A DNA stretch of 64,000 nt from JAWKUK01 sp041398605 (GTDB taxonomy: Bacteria; Planctomycetota; UBA1135; GCA-002686595): contig JAWKUK010000015.1 of assembly GCA_041398605.1 (NCBI GenBank), positions 124,001 to 188,000 of the forward strand, in the 5' to 3' direction. The notes beneath the pieces are model-generated. The model searched no databases. It was not told where the DNA came from and saw nothing but the letters and a program-made list of their open reading frames with translations. Each line of letters starts with the position of its first letter. Positions within the stretch are counted from its first letter, which is position 1. Shown one piece after another: positions 1 through 8,783 of this stretch. The position numbers were made by a program, and so were the translations under genes.

Positions 1-510
1 CAGCGGCCGGACGACGTCATGGCGGAGCGCCGCGAACTCGCGACCTGCGTACACATCGAAGCGCGAGGTGGCGCTGCGTCGGAGCTCGCGCAGGCGCCGG
101 AACTCGGACTCCGACGTCGGCGGCGCGTAGACCGACAGCGGCGACAAGCCCAGCACGAGGCGGCGCATCGGCAAGGTGCGCGCGACCGCGAGCGAGTCAC
201 AGAGCTGCCCGATCGGGCCCATCAACACCATGGCGTCGGAGTGGCCTTGGCGCGCGAGCTCGTCGACCAGGAACGCGCCGCTCACGCGGCTGTCGCCCGC
301 GATGAGCAGCCCGCCCTCGTGCGGCGCCCCGTAGCGCCAGAGCGGCGTCAGCGCGTCCGAGCGCTCAATGTAAACCGGGACGACCCGCTGCCCGCCCGAC
401 AGCTGCTCCGGCATGCGCGGCTGGACGAACATCCGCCACGCGGCGAGGCCCAGCGCGAACAGGGCTGCGCCGAGGACGATCGGTCCGTAGCTGTTGCGGG
501 AGAGGTTCAT
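1..510 (-). CDS. SGNH-like secreted/anchored protein, partial (C-terminus outside window)
   Basis: Reading the minus strand from the ATG at 510 gives about 170 residues and runs off the window edge. The N-terminus has an uncleaved-looking hydrophobic segment (residues about 9-27, IVLGAALFALGLAAW), then a soluble domain starting with IAGDSRVSG. This resembles the block-I GDS motif of SGNH hydrolases such as the AlgX/AlgJ/DltD-type partners of MBOAT acyltransferases. It begins 29 bases downstream of the stop of the MBOAT gene on the same strand, so the two are probably co-transcribed. The inferred role is the periplasmic half of an O-acetylation system, in which the MBOAT protein moves the acetyl group across the membrane and this protein transfers it to a polysaccharide. 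The catalytic Asp-His pair would lie beyond the window, so assignment rests on one motif plus context. Confidence 0.7.
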   Translation of the reverse strand, partial: MNLSRNSYGPIVLGAALFALGLAAWRMFVQPRMPEQLSGGQRVVPVYIERSDALTPLWRYGAPHEGGLLIAGDSRVSGAFLVDELARQGHSDAMVLMGPIGQLCDSLAVARTLPMRRLVLGLSPLSVYAPPTSESEFRRLRELRRSATSRFDVYAGREFAALRHDVVRPL

Positions 511-539
511 CGGGTGGTGATCCAGGGTGGGCGGCGCGC

Positions 540-1997
540 TCAGAACTGGAAGTACAGGAAGGGCTGATCGCTCGCGCGCTCGCAGAGCATCAAGGCCAGC
601 GCGCACGCGACCGCGACCCACATCCGGCGCGCGGCGGTCTTGCGCAGGCCGTGGCGCTCGTGGGCCCACTGCGCGGCGTGCAGCGCGATCAACGGCAGCA
701 GCAGCAACACGTGCCGCACGGAGCCGAGGCATTCGAGCCCAAACCAAGGCGCTGTCGCGGGGCCGCCAGCGAGCGCCTCGACCGGCGCGATGAACATTGT
801 GTGCAGGATCGTGAGCGCCGCGCCGACGGACTGTGCGCGGAAGAAGACCCACGCGACGTGCACGACGAGGAACACGGTGAGCATGCGCGCGGCGCCGGCG
901 AGCGCGCTCGAAGGTGCAGTCGACGAACCAGCGCGAGGGCGGCCGCCGTCGAGGGCGCGCTCGACCGCGAGCGCGACGCCGTGCAGCGCGCCCCAGACGA
1001 TGTACGTCCAGGCCGCGCCGTGCCACACCCCGCCCAGCAGCATCGTGATGAGCAGGTTGGCGTAGGTGCGGCCGCTGCTCCCTCGGTTCCCGCCGAGTGG
1101 GATGTAGAGGTAGTCGCGCAGCCAACGCGACAGCGTGATGTGCCAGCGGGTCCAGAACTCCGAGAGGCTCTGGGCCAGGTAGGGGTAGCGAAAGTTCTCG
1201 GGAAAGCGCAGCCCCATCAGATACGCGATGCCGATCGCGATGCGCGAGTACCCCGCGAAGTCCGCGAAGATCTGCGCGCCAAAGTAGAACGTCCCGAGCC
1301 AGGCCTCGAACGGCGACAAGCGTACGCCGCCGGAGCGCTCGAAGACGCTCTGGACCTGCGGCGCGAGGTTGTCGGCGATGACGACCTTCAAGAAGAGCCC
1401 CTGCAACACGCAATAGAGGCCAGTCTGCACGCCCGCGACCGTCAGGCTGCGCCGCCGCGCGAGCTGGGGCAGCAGCTCGGAGGCGCGCACGATCGGGCCG
1501 GCGACGAGCTGCGGGAAGAACGTGACGTAGAGCAGGAAGTCACGGAAGCGCGCCACTGGCGCGAAGCTGCCGCGGTAGATGTCGAGCGAATAGCTGAGCG
1601 TCTGGAACGTGTAGAACGAGATGCCGACGGGCACGACCCATGCGCCGAGCTCGAACATCCGCGCGTCGCCGCCGACGCGCCACGCGACGCTCGCGAGCGT
1701 CTCCATCACAAGCGGCGTGTACTTAAAGAAGCCCAGCAGGCCGAGGTTGACCGTCAAGCTGACCGCGAGCCATGCGCGCCGGACGCGCTGGGTCGTCGCG
1801 CCGTAGATCCGCTTGGCCGCGACGAAGTCGACGACCGCCGACAGCAGGATCAAGAGGACGTATTCGGGGCGCCACCACGCGTAGAACACGTGGCTGAGCA
1901 GCAGGACGACCCCCTTTGCCGCCTGGAACGGCAGCCAACGCCAGGCCCCGAAGGCCACGGCGAAGAGCATCCAGAAGGTGACCTGATCGAAGCGCAT
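540..1997 (-). CDS. MBOAT family O-acyltransferase (AlgI-like)
   Basis: 485 residues with about ten hydrophobic segments, starting at ATG 1997. Two family hallmarks are clear: the HITLSRWLRDYLYIPLGGNR loop and GGVWHGAAW with the presumed catalytic His at about residue 326. Length and motifs match AlgI, the membrane protein that carries acetyl groups to the periplasm for O-acetylation of alginate and other exopolysaccharides. The following gene on the same strand is an SGNH-like protein, the usual partner. The natural substrate cannot be told from sequence; alginate biosynthesis genes are not in the window. The family assignment is secure, the exact polysaccharide is inference. Confidence 0.93.
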   Translation of the reverse strand: MRFDQVTFWMLFAVAFGAWRWLPFQAAKGVVLLLSHVFYAWWRPEYVLLILLSAVVDFVAAKRIYGATTQRVRRAWLAVSLTVNLGLLGFFKYTPLVMETLASVAWRVGGDARMFELGAWVVPVGISFYTFQTLSYSLDIYRGSFAPVARFRDFLLYVTFFPQLVAGPIVRASELLPQLARRRSLTVAGVQTGLYCVLQGLFLKVVIADNLAPQVQSVFERSGGVRLSPFEAWLGTFYFGAQIFADFAGYSRIAIGIAYLMGLRFPENFRYPYLAQSLSEFWTRWHITLSRWLRDYLYIPLGGNRGSSGRTYANLLITMLLGGVWHGAAWTYIVWGALHGVALAVERALDGGRPRAGSSTAPSSALAGAARMLTVFLVVHVAWVFFRAQSVGAALTILHTMFIAPVEALAGGPATAPWFGLECLGSVRHVLLLLPLIALHAAQWAHERHGLRKTAARRMWVAVACALALMLCERASDQPFLYFQF

Positions 1998-2232
1998 CGG
2001 CGGGGGCCGGTCACAGTACCGAAGGCGCGGCCCCTGACGCTACCGCGCATGGTCACCGCAGTGAGCCGGTGACAGCCTCCGAGATGTTGGACCTCGGACG
2101 GCCACTGACGAGGCCTCGGCGCCACGCCTGGAGGCGCCGGGTCGCGCCGAGACGGCCATTGCCGCCGTTCGAGTTGAGCGCCGCATCGCAGCACGCCGGC
2201 CCGACCCCACCACAGTCCGGACCGGGCACGTG

Positions 2233-2266
2233 GGTGATACCCGTGACCGGGGACACGGGTATCACC
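2233..2266. repeat. 13-bp perfect inverted repeat, 8-nt spacer
   Basis: Arms GGTGATACCCGTG (2233-2245) and CACGGGTATCACC (2254-2266) are perfectly complementary around the spacer ACCGGGGA. There is no T-run on either side, so a classical intrinsic terminator is unlikely. The form suits a REP-type palindrome or a protein-binding palindrome; whether copies exist elsewhere in the genome cannot be seen here. Confidence 0.75.
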
Positions 2267-2487
2267 TTGGGTCTGCCGCCGAGCGGCCTCCAGCGCGTCC
2301 CGCCCCAACGGGCGACGTCCCGCTCGAACGTCCTGCCACGCGGGCCCGCGTCGCGGGCGCCGCGGATTGCGCGGACGGGCTGGTCGCTGTTGAGCCTAGC
2401 CAGTTGGACGTGCGCTTCGGGCATGGGATGGGCCGCTCCCTCGAGACCGTCGGCTCGGCGCTCCAACGCCACCATGTTGCAGTCCAC

Positions 2488-2523
2488 CTGATTGACCTGG
2501 CCAGAACAACCAGGTCAGATCAG
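2488..2523. repeat. Inverted repeat, 13-bp arms with one bulge
   Basis: CTGATTGACCTGG (2488-2500) pairs with CCAGGTCAGATCAG (2510-2523) with a single bulged base and a 9-nt loop. It lies about 110 bases downstream (minus-strand sense) of the FG-GAP gene stop and could act as its transcription terminator, or be an end of a small non-coding repeat together with the hairpin at 2233-2266. Confidence 0.6.
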
Positions 2524-2634
2524 AAGCGCGAATGCCCTCCAATACGTCCGCTGACGTAGGTGTCGTAACGATCCGGCCACTGGCTATCGGCTGGGCGCGC
2601 TGCGGGCGTGCTCCTTGCACCTCGTTCGCAGCGC

Positions 2635-4155
2635 CTACTGGAACAGCACCGCCGTCGCGTCGGTGAAGTTCGACGTCGCTGTGCCGCCAACGCTGTCACG
2701 GTGCCAAGCCTGGAAACGCCAAGTCTGGCCGACGAGCACCGGGACCGAGCTGGTCGGCGTCGGCATCGAGTCGAGGTCGATCGTCACCTTGAAGCGCCCT
2801 GTGACGCCTGTAAATCGAATTTCGTTCTGGTAGCGACCGATCGACCCGCCAAGGCACAGCACGCCTTGCGAGCCAGCCGGGTTGGAGACCATATCAGCCG
2901 TGCGCGACGTGATGAAGAAGCCGAATGTGCTGAGCGGCAAGTCGCTCGCATTGAGCGTGATCGCGTTGAGGGACGACGTGGCCGTGCCCGTCACACGGAG
3001 CTGGCCGTTCACGCCCGTTGAATTCGGGTTGCTAGTGCAATAGACGCTGCCGAGGTCAGACTCGCTCGGCGTCCAGCCTGTGGCGTAGACGAAGTCGACG
3101 TCGGAGTCGTCGTCCGCGTCGTAGACCGCGATCTCGCCGGAGGCTGAGAGGTTCGCCGCCACGAGCTGCCCGGCACCGAAGAACCCGAAGCCAATGTTCT
3201 GGTGCCACTGAATGTCCATTCCACCCGACCCGACGCCACTGGCATAGATATCGAGGAGGCCGTCCATGTCGATGTCCGCCGCGCCGACCTTGTTCGTCGT
3301 CCCAGTCGTAAGTCCCACGATCTGCTGCGAGGCAAAGGTGCCGCCACCCAGGTTCCGATACCAAGCGACTTCGCTGTCGTTCTGCGACGCCGACAAGACA
3401 TCTAGCCGGCCGTCGCCGTCGAGGTCCGCGACCGCGACGTCGACCGGCCCGTCGGCGCCCGAGGAGATCACGCGCTGCGACCCGAACGTCCCGCCACCCA
3501 GGTTCGGGTACCAGGCGACCTTGTCCTCGAAGAACACCACGGTCACGAGGTCGAGGTCGCCATCGCCGTCTAGGTCAGCGGCCTCGACCGCCTGGGGCGC
3601 GTTCAGGGCCGAGGACACGAAGACGTTGGCGCCGAAGACGCCGCCGCCTTGGTTCTCGATCCACAGGAGGTCATCCCCAGACTCGCTGACAAGCGCGATA
3701 TCGAGGTCGCCGTCTCCGTCGAGGTCGGCCACGTCGAGCTCGCTCGCGCCGCCCGAGACGGAGCCGATGGTCTGGGCGGGGCCGTACGAGGTCGGGCCGA
3801 GGTACTCGTACCAAGCGACCGTCCCACTCGCCTCCGCGACGATGGCGTCCGGGACGCCGTCACCGCTCAGGTCGCCGAGCTCGATGTGACCATAGTAGAT
3901 ATCGAAAGGGCTCAATGCCTGGGCCGTGCCGTACGTCCCGTCACCGAGGTTCTCGATTGACTCGAGCACGCCGGAGCTCGACGCGGTCGTCCCGAGCACG
4001 TCCAAGTCGCCATCCTGGTCCACGTCGAAGACGACGAAGTCGTAGAGCGCCCCGCTCGTAAACGGCTGGCCAGAGCCGAACTGGGCGTTCGCCAGCCCCG
4101 CGGTGGCGGCGAAGGTGGCAAGGTAGAACAGAGGGGAGTTCGTGCGCTGCTGCAT
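2635..4155 (-). CDS. Secreted FG-GAP/VCBS repeat protein
   Basis: 506 residues from ATG 4155. An N-terminal signal peptide ends near AGLANAQ (about residue 24). About seven FG-GAP-type blades follow, each with an Asp-rich calcium loop such as DLDGDGDLD, and together they should form a seven-bladed beta-propeller (residues about 30-370). The last 130 residues hold a different module with LCLGG, a GRYQ stretch and WRFQAWHRD near the end. From memory this module recurs at the C-termini of many secreted proteins in some high-GC planctomycetes and may be a sorting or surface-attachment domain (inference). Function is unknown; binding of carbohydrate or protein ligands at the cell surface is typical for such propellers. 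It is divergent from the ECF sigma factor gene. Confidence 0.88.
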   Translation of the reverse strand: MQQRTNSPLFYLATFAATAGLANAQFGSGQPFTSGALYDFVVFDVDQDGDLDVLGTTASSSGVLESIENLGDGTYGTAQALSPFDIYYGHIELGDLSGDGVPDAIVAEASGTVAWYEYLGPTSYGPAQTIGSVSGGASELDVADLDGDGDLDIALVSESGDDLLWIENQGGGVFGANVFVSSALNAPQAVEAADLDGDGDLDLVTVVFFEDKVAWYPNLGGGTFGSQRVISSGADGPVDVAVADLDGDGRLDVLSASQNDSEVAWYRNLGGGTFASQQIVGLTTGTTNKVGAADIDMDGLLDIYASGVGSGGMDIQWHQNIGFGFFGAGQLVAANLSASGEIAVYDADDDSDVDFVYATGWTPSESDLGSVYCTSNPNSTGVNGQLRVTGTATSSLNAITLNASDLPLSTFGFFITSRTADMVSNPAGSQGVLCLGGSIGRYQNEIRFTGVTGRFKVTIDLDSMPTPTSSVPVLVGQTWRFQAWHRDSVGGTATSNFTDATAVLFQ

Positions 4156-4456
4156 GGCAATCGGCGGCTCGACGCCGCGGTCATACGTAGGGTTCGTGAA
4201 GGGGAAGCTGCCTCGGGACGCGCCCGATGGCAGGGGAGCCGTCGCCGGAGGTCTCCGGCAACGCTCCCACCGGCACGACGCAGCCGCGCGACTCGGCTGT
4301 ACAAGAATCGCCGAGAAGAACGCGGCGCTGCGGCCGACTCTCCGACGCCCGCATCTTTTTCGGAGTTCGCCGTACAGCCCACCGCCCGGGATACGTTCAC
4401 CTCGCGGAGCACCGCGCCACCGTCGGCGCTCTCACCGTCACCACCGCCAACGAGGA
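4156..4456. other. Divergent intergenic region, FG-GAP gene / ECF sigma gene
   Basis: 301 bases that should hold the promoters of both flanking genes. A GGCTGTAC / GTACAGCC pair about 60 bases apart (near 4302 and 4371) is the only repeat noticed. The sigma-gene reading frame stays open upstream through this region but shows no sigma-like sequence there, so the start at 4457 is preferred. Confidence 0.4.
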
Positions 4457-5068
4457 ATGGACGACCCCACACGCTTGATCCGCCGCGCTGCAAGCGGCGA
4501 CCGCGAAGCCCACGACGAGGTGTTCCTCGTCCTCCGGCCGGAGATGGAGCGCATAGCAATCGGCTTGATGCGGCGCGAGTCGCGCGAGGTGACCATGCAG
4601 GCGGGGGTGCTGATCTCGGAGCTCTATCTCAAGCTCCGCACCGCGTTCGAGGGGCGCTCCCTCGCCTTACCCGGCGGTGAACCCGAGGACTGGGAGAGCC
4701 GCGAGCAGTTTCTGCGCTATGCGACCACGGCGATGAAGAGCATCCTGCTCGACTCGGCGCGACGCCGCGCTGCCACGAAGCGCGGCGGCGACGCGCTCGG
4801 CGCGGTCGTGACTGACAAGGCCCTTGAGCTCGAATCACCGCCCGAGCTGCTGCTGTTCTTCGACGAGGCGGTGGAGCGGCTCCGCGACGGTCACCCTGAG
4901 CAGGCGGACCTGCTCGAGATGGTGCGCTTCGGCGGCCTCAGTCCGAGGTCCGCCGGCGCGGCGCTCGGCTTGTCTCGCCGCAAGACAGAAGAGGTCTGGA
5001 CCTACTTGCAGGCTTGGCTGGCGCGCGAGTGGGGCCTGTCGGCCAGGGACAGCGACATCAACGGATAG
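4457..5068 (+). CDS. ECF RNA polymerase sigma factor (planctomycete TIGR02999-type)
   Basis: 203 residues from ATG 4457 (MDDPTRLIRRA). Region 2 is at about residues 10-95, with the stretch EQFLRYATTAMKSILLDSAR resembling the core-binding and -10-recognition helices. Region 4 is the C-terminal helix-turn-helix with LSPRSAGAALGLSRR. The product would direct RNA polymerase to a dedicated promoter set. No anti-sigma gene is adjacent. Instead, a Ser/Thr kinase with TPRs is encoded convergently and the two 3' ends overlap by 11 bases, matching the known association of planctomycete ECF groups with Ser/Thr kinases. Regulation by phosphorylation is therefore a reasonable inference, though convergent orientation is not the usual arrangement. 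Confidence 0.85.
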   Translation: MDDPTRLIRRAASGDREAHDEVFLVLRPEMERIAIGLMRRESREVTMQAGVLISELYLKLRTAFEGRSLALPGGEPEDWESREQFLRYATTAMKSILLDSARRRAATKRGGDALGAVVTDKALELESPPELLLFFDEAVERLRDGHPEQADLLEMVRFGGLSPRSAGAALGLSRRKTEEVWTYLQAWLAREWGLSARDSDING

Positions 5069-7700
5069 TCTCGCCCGCGGGCTCCAGCTTTGCCGCGTAC
5101 TCAGCGGCGAGGACGTCGTAACCCGCTTCAGGGTGGAGCTCATGCCGACTCGCATTGAACTGCGACGCTACGGCATACGCGAGCTGTAAGCGTGGGTGGC
5201 CGACGGAGAGAACTCGCTCGAAGACTGCAATCGAGCTCTGCAGCGTTTCCCAGCATTCATCGATCCGCGCGAGCCCCCCGAGCGCGGTCGCCCGCTGTAG
5301 CAACAGCTCGCCGACGACGACGTGGTTGGGCGTGAGCGCTGTGCGAGCCAATGGGAGCTCCTCCGTGAGGATCGCCTCGACCTCCTCGAACCGACTCAAG
5401 ACGTTCATGATCTTGACCCGGTTGGCGAGCAGTCGGAGGGTCTCCGGGTGGGTGCGCGTCGCGAGCCCTCGCTGGGCTTCATACACGATCGTCGCGGCCT
5501 CGAGCGCGCCTTGGTGGTCCCCCGCGTTGAAGCGTGCGACTGACCATGCGGCCACGGCGGCGAGCGTGGTGCTATGTGCGTCGCCGTACTTCTCGCGCAG
5601 CGGCGGCACGACCTCATCGAGGAGCGTCAGCGCCTCGACCGGCTGCCCCTGGCTGGCTCGGACACGCGCCAGGCTGATCTCCACGGCGTAATCCGGGAGC
5701 GCGTCGCCGGCATGCCCCGCGGTGACAAGCGCGCGCGCACGCTCGAACGTGGCCGCCGCGTCACCGAGGTGCAGCGCGCGCTCCTGACACTGCCCTAGGC
5801 TCAGCAAGACCTGCGCCATCAACGGCGTCTCGGCGCGGCCCGCGGCCTCGAGCCGCCCGACGATCTCCAAGAGCGATGCTTCGGCGCCCGCATAGTCGTT
5901 CCGGATCGTCGCTTGCGATGCGAGCCCATGTTCGCATCGCAGCGCCTGATCGGACTCAGGACCGAAGAGCGCGCGGCTGCGTTCCAGCGCTTGACGGTAC
6001 GAATCCTCCGCCTCATCGATCCGCCCCTGCCGACTCGCGACGTTGGCGATCTCCAGCAGGATCTCGACCGCCTCGGACGAATCGTCGCCGTAGACCTCGG
6101 ACGTCAGCTCGTGGATCGTCGTCGCCGTCCGACCGCGGCTGTCCAGCAGCCCTTGCCGCCGCCGCACTTCGAGGATCACATTGGCGAGCGTCAGGCGCGT
6201 CTCCTTGTCACCGCCGAGCTGCTGCTCGAGCGCTGCCTCTGCGGGATCGAGCACGTTGCGCGCGATGACGCCCCGGGCCAGGGTCGTGAAGTCCACGTGC
6301 TCGGCGACCTTCGCCAGCGTCGCTTCTCGATCGTCGCCGGCGTCGATCCCTGCGCCGAGCTGCCTGAGGACCTCCTCGCGCAGCGTCCGACCGATCGCGG
6401 CCACGTCGAGGCCCTCGATCAGCCCGGACTGGACCTCGATCGTCTGCGTGAGCCGCTCATTGGCTCTCACCGTCCGATGGCGCGCCCCTGCGACGTAGGC
6501 GAGCGAGCCTCCTAGGACGGCAATGAGCAGGGCGGCGGGCGCGAGGACGGGCCGGTGCTTGCGAACGAAGCGGCCCGCGCGCTCCATCACGCCAGGCGTC
6601 CGCGCGAGCACGGGCTCGCCGCGCAGATAGCGCAGGAGGTCTTCGCGCAGCTTCGTAACAGAGTCATAGCGCTGCGAGAGCTCGACGGCCGTAGCAGCCA
6701 GAATCACGCGATCGAGATCCGGCGCCACCGCCGGGCGACCAGCCGCTCGCGCGGCCGCGAGGGGGCTCGGCGATCCGCGGTCGAACGCAGCCTCGAGCTG
6801 GCGCAACGCCTGCGCTGGCGTCGAGTGATCGAGGGTGACCGCCGGCGCGCCAACGACGAGCTCGTAGAGGATGCGCCCGAGGCTGAACACGTCCCCCCGC
6901 TCGTCAACGGCGACGGACTGTCCTGCGCTGCGATATCCCGCCTGCTCGGGGCTCATGTAGGGCGGTGAGCCGACGACGCGACCGTCGTCCGTCGCCGTCG
7001 GGCCGGTGCGCTCGTCCGAAGTCAACATCGAGGCGATTCCGAAGTCGATGACCTTCGGCTGCGGGCGCCCGTCCTCCTCGGCGACGAGGATGTTCGACGG
7101 CTTGAGGTCGCGGTGCAACACGCCCTGCCCGTGCGCGTACTCGACCGCTCGACAGACCGCGACCATGAGCTCAATCGACGCGCGGATGTCCAGCCCGCGA
7201 TCCGCGACAAACTGCGTGATCGGGACGCCTGGAACGAGCTGCATCACGATGAACGGGCGCCCGGATTCTGTGCGGCCGGCGTCCTGAATCGCCGCAATGC
7301 CCGTGTGCTCCAGCTTTGACAGGACGTCCTTCTCACGGCCGAAGCGCTTCAGAACCCACCGAGTGTCGACGCCCTCCTTGACCAGCTTCAGCGCCACGTC
7401 GCGCAGCCCTTCCTTGCGCGCTTTCGCCCGCCAAACGCGGCCAAACCCCCCCTCGCCAAGCAGCGCAACGAGCTCGTAGCCATCGACAAGGGCGCCAACG
7501 TCGGGCTCAGGCGCGGGACGCCACGACGACGTAAGGCTGTCGGCGGCCTGCTGCCCCCAATACGCGAGCTCGCGCACCTCGGCGGCTTCCGCGGCGTGCG
7601 AGAGCTCAAGGCTGCGCAGGTACTCCTCGCGCTCCTGCTCGTTGCTGCGGGAGAGCGCCTCGAGGAGGAGACGGCCGATCAGGTCGCGGTCGCTGGTCAT
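5058..7700 (-). CDS. Transmembrane Ser/Thr protein kinase with C-terminal TPRs
   Basis: 880 residues from ATG 7700. The kinase domain covers about residues 70-345: glycine loop GEGGFGRVW, the Lys in ALKLVKE, catalytic HRDLKPSN (Asp about 198), DFGIAS and the SPPYMSPEQ activation segment, all intact. One membrane segment at about 383-406 (LAPAALLIAVLGGSLAYVAG) is followed by a roughly 470-residue helical region with tetratricopeptide-like repeats (LASQATIRNDYAGAEASLLE and similar), probably periplasmic. This is the common planctomycete PknB-like architecture for sensing or scaffolding. The gene ends inside the 3' end of the convergent ECF sigma gene, so the two transcripts overlap; a functional link is inferred. 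Confidence 0.92.
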   Translation of the reverse strand: MTSDRDLIGRLLLEALSRSNEQEREEYLRSLELSHAAEAAEVRELAYWGQQAADSLTSSWRPAPEPDVGALVDGYELVALLGEGGFGRVWRAKARKEGLRDVALKLVKEGVDTRWVLKRFGREKDVLSKLEHTGIAAIQDAGRTESGRPFIVMQLVPGVPITQFVADRGLDIRASIELMVAVCRAVEYAHGQGVLHRDLKPSNILVAEEDGRPQPKVIDFGIASMLTSDERTGPTATDDGRVVGSPPYMSPEQAGYRSAGQSVAVDERGDVFSLGRILYELVVGAPAVTLDHSTPAQALRQLEAAFDRGSPSPLAAARAAGRPAVAPDLDRVILAATAVELSQRYDSVTKLREDLLRYLRGEPVLARTPGVMERAGRFVRKHRPVLAPAALLIAVLGGSLAYVAGARHRTVRANERLTQTIEVQSGLIEGLDVAAIGRTLREEVLRQLGAGIDAGDDREATLAKVAEHVDFTTLARGVIARNVLDPAEAALEQQLGGDKETRLTLANVILEVRRRQGLLDSRGRTATTIHELTSEVYGDDSSEAVEILLEIANVASRQGRIDEAEDSYRQALERSRALFGPESDQALRCEHGLASQATIRNDYAGAEASLLEIVGRLEAAGRAETPLMAQVLLSLGQCQERALHLGDAAATFERARALVTAGHAGDALPDYAVEISLARVRASQGQPVEALTLLDEVVPPLREKYGDAHSTTLAAVAAWSVARFNAGDHQGALEAATIVYEAQRGLATRTHPETLRLLANRVKIMNVLSRFEEVEAILTEELPLARTALTPNHVVVGELLLQRATALGGLARIDECWETLQSSIAVFERVLSVGHPRLQLAYAVASQFNASRHELHPEAGYDVLAAEYAAKLEPAGETIR

Positions 7701-8143
7701 GGCGTAGGTGCAGGTGAAGGTCGGGGGCGCGGAGCCTCAAGGGAGGTGCGGGGCGCGCCGACCGTCATGTGTCGCGCCTCGACTACGCGGCCGACACGAG
7801 GCTCTTCACTCCAATCCGATGGTCCAACTCATGTTGCCCCGGACCCGGTCCTTGGCCAGCGCGATCGCGTCCAAATCCACAAGGGTACGTCCCGCCCCAG
7901 AGAATCGGGGGGCGCTGGCGAACGCGAGGCGCGACAGGCATACAAACGTGCATTCGAGGCCCCGACCCGCTTCAGCCTGACGAGCTGACGCCAGCCCATC
8001 GAACTGAGCTCCAGATTCAACGTCGCAGCGGGGCGTCAGATGGAGCGGTTCAAGAGTCAAGTCACCCTTGAAGCGCGCCAGAGAATGGCGTCCTGGCGCA
8101 GTCGCATCTGAGGCTCAGCGCGCAGCATTCGCGGTCACTCACA
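7701..8143. other. 443-bp intergenic region
   Basis: Lies between the kinase start and the stop of the upstream membrane-protein gene, both on the minus strand. I see no supportable gene, RNA or repeat. It presumably carries the kinase promoter. Confidence 0.5.
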
Positions 8144-8752
8144 TCAACTGCGATTCCGCGTGCTCCGAACGATCCGCCGTCGAGTCGGGATGGGCCGATC
8201 CTTGACTCCGACTGCCAATCGCACACTGGGCAAGGCCAGCAGCACGAGCAGCGCGACCCCGACGACAATCGGGAGTCCAAAGTACAGCAGCAACGTGGAG
8301 AGCACCTCGGTCACTCTCGGATGGTCCCAGTTCAGCGCCAGCAGGAGAGGGGTGAGCAGCTTCAGGTTCAAGAACACGCTCAAGGACATCGCGATGACCC
8401 CCGTCCACCAGCCCCACGGACGAAGCAGCCAGAGCCCGACCATGGCCAAGACGCAGCCAGCGCCGACGGCCAACGAAACAAGCGCGAGAACCGGCGCCGT
8501 CGTCACGATAGGGAGGCGCCCGCCCCCGATTTGGCCGATGGCAGAGATCACCTGCAGCAGCGCGCCGGCGCCGAAGAGCGCGGTCACGAGGATGAGGAGC
8601 GAGTGTCGCCGTGAGCCCTTTGCAGCCGCGACCGCATCCCCGATCTCCGAAGAGGTCAATTGGGCGCCGCAGCGGCGACATTCAACGCCAACAAGAGCGC
8701 GCGCCGGGACGACACGCAGCTCGGCGTCACAGGAAGGGCATCTCAGCAGCAT
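8144..8752 (-). CDS. Zinc-ribbon-tagged membrane protein, unknown function
   Basis: 202 residues if started at ATG 8752, where the protein opens directly with the zinc-ribbon motif MLLRCPSC; a second pair, CRRC, follows. A GTG at 8779 would add nine residues and lies just after the methyltransferase stop. After the soluble ribbon (about 1-45) there are four hydrophobic segments, including LLILVTALFGAGALL and YFGLPIVVGVALLVLLALP, then a basic tail. Homologues of this kind (double-Cys ribbon plus four helices) are common unknowns. Its gene follows the methyltransferase gene on the same strand within 35 bases, so they may be co-transcribed. No function is proposed. Confidence 0.7.
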   Translation of the reverse strand: MLLRCPSCDAELRVVPARALVGVECRRCGAQLTSSEIGDAVAAAKGSRRHSLLILVTALFGAGALLQVISAIGQIGGGRLPIVTTAPVLALVSLAVGAGCVLAMVGLWLLRPWGWWTGVIAMSLSVFLNLKLLTPLLLALNWDHPRVTEVLSTLLLYFGLPIVVGVALLVLLALPSVRLAVGVKDRPIPTRRRIVRSTRNRS

Positions 8753-8783
8753 GCGAGCGTACGCAGCGGTGTGACTCACGCCA

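Larger units (their letters stand above)
1998..2634. other. 637-bp intergenic region with two hairpins
   Basis: No convincing gene. Open frames exist on both strands but have no recognisable domain and overlap one another. Lying between the start of the MBOAT gene and the stop of the FG-GAP gene, both on the minus strand, it must hold the MBOAT promoter and probably a terminator for the FG-GAP gene. It contains two strong inverted repeats listed separately. Confidence 0.6.

Noticed and set aside
651..2072. Long plus-strand frame opposite the MBOAT gene
   Set aside because: Arg/Glu-rich antisense shadow typical of GC-rich coding DNA; MBOAT motifs are clear on the other strand. The same applies to long antisense frames at 11023-12669, 12989-14701, 18392-19471, 19724-20989, 26436-28349, 45292-47070, 54102-56012, 55972-57627 and 60229-62772.
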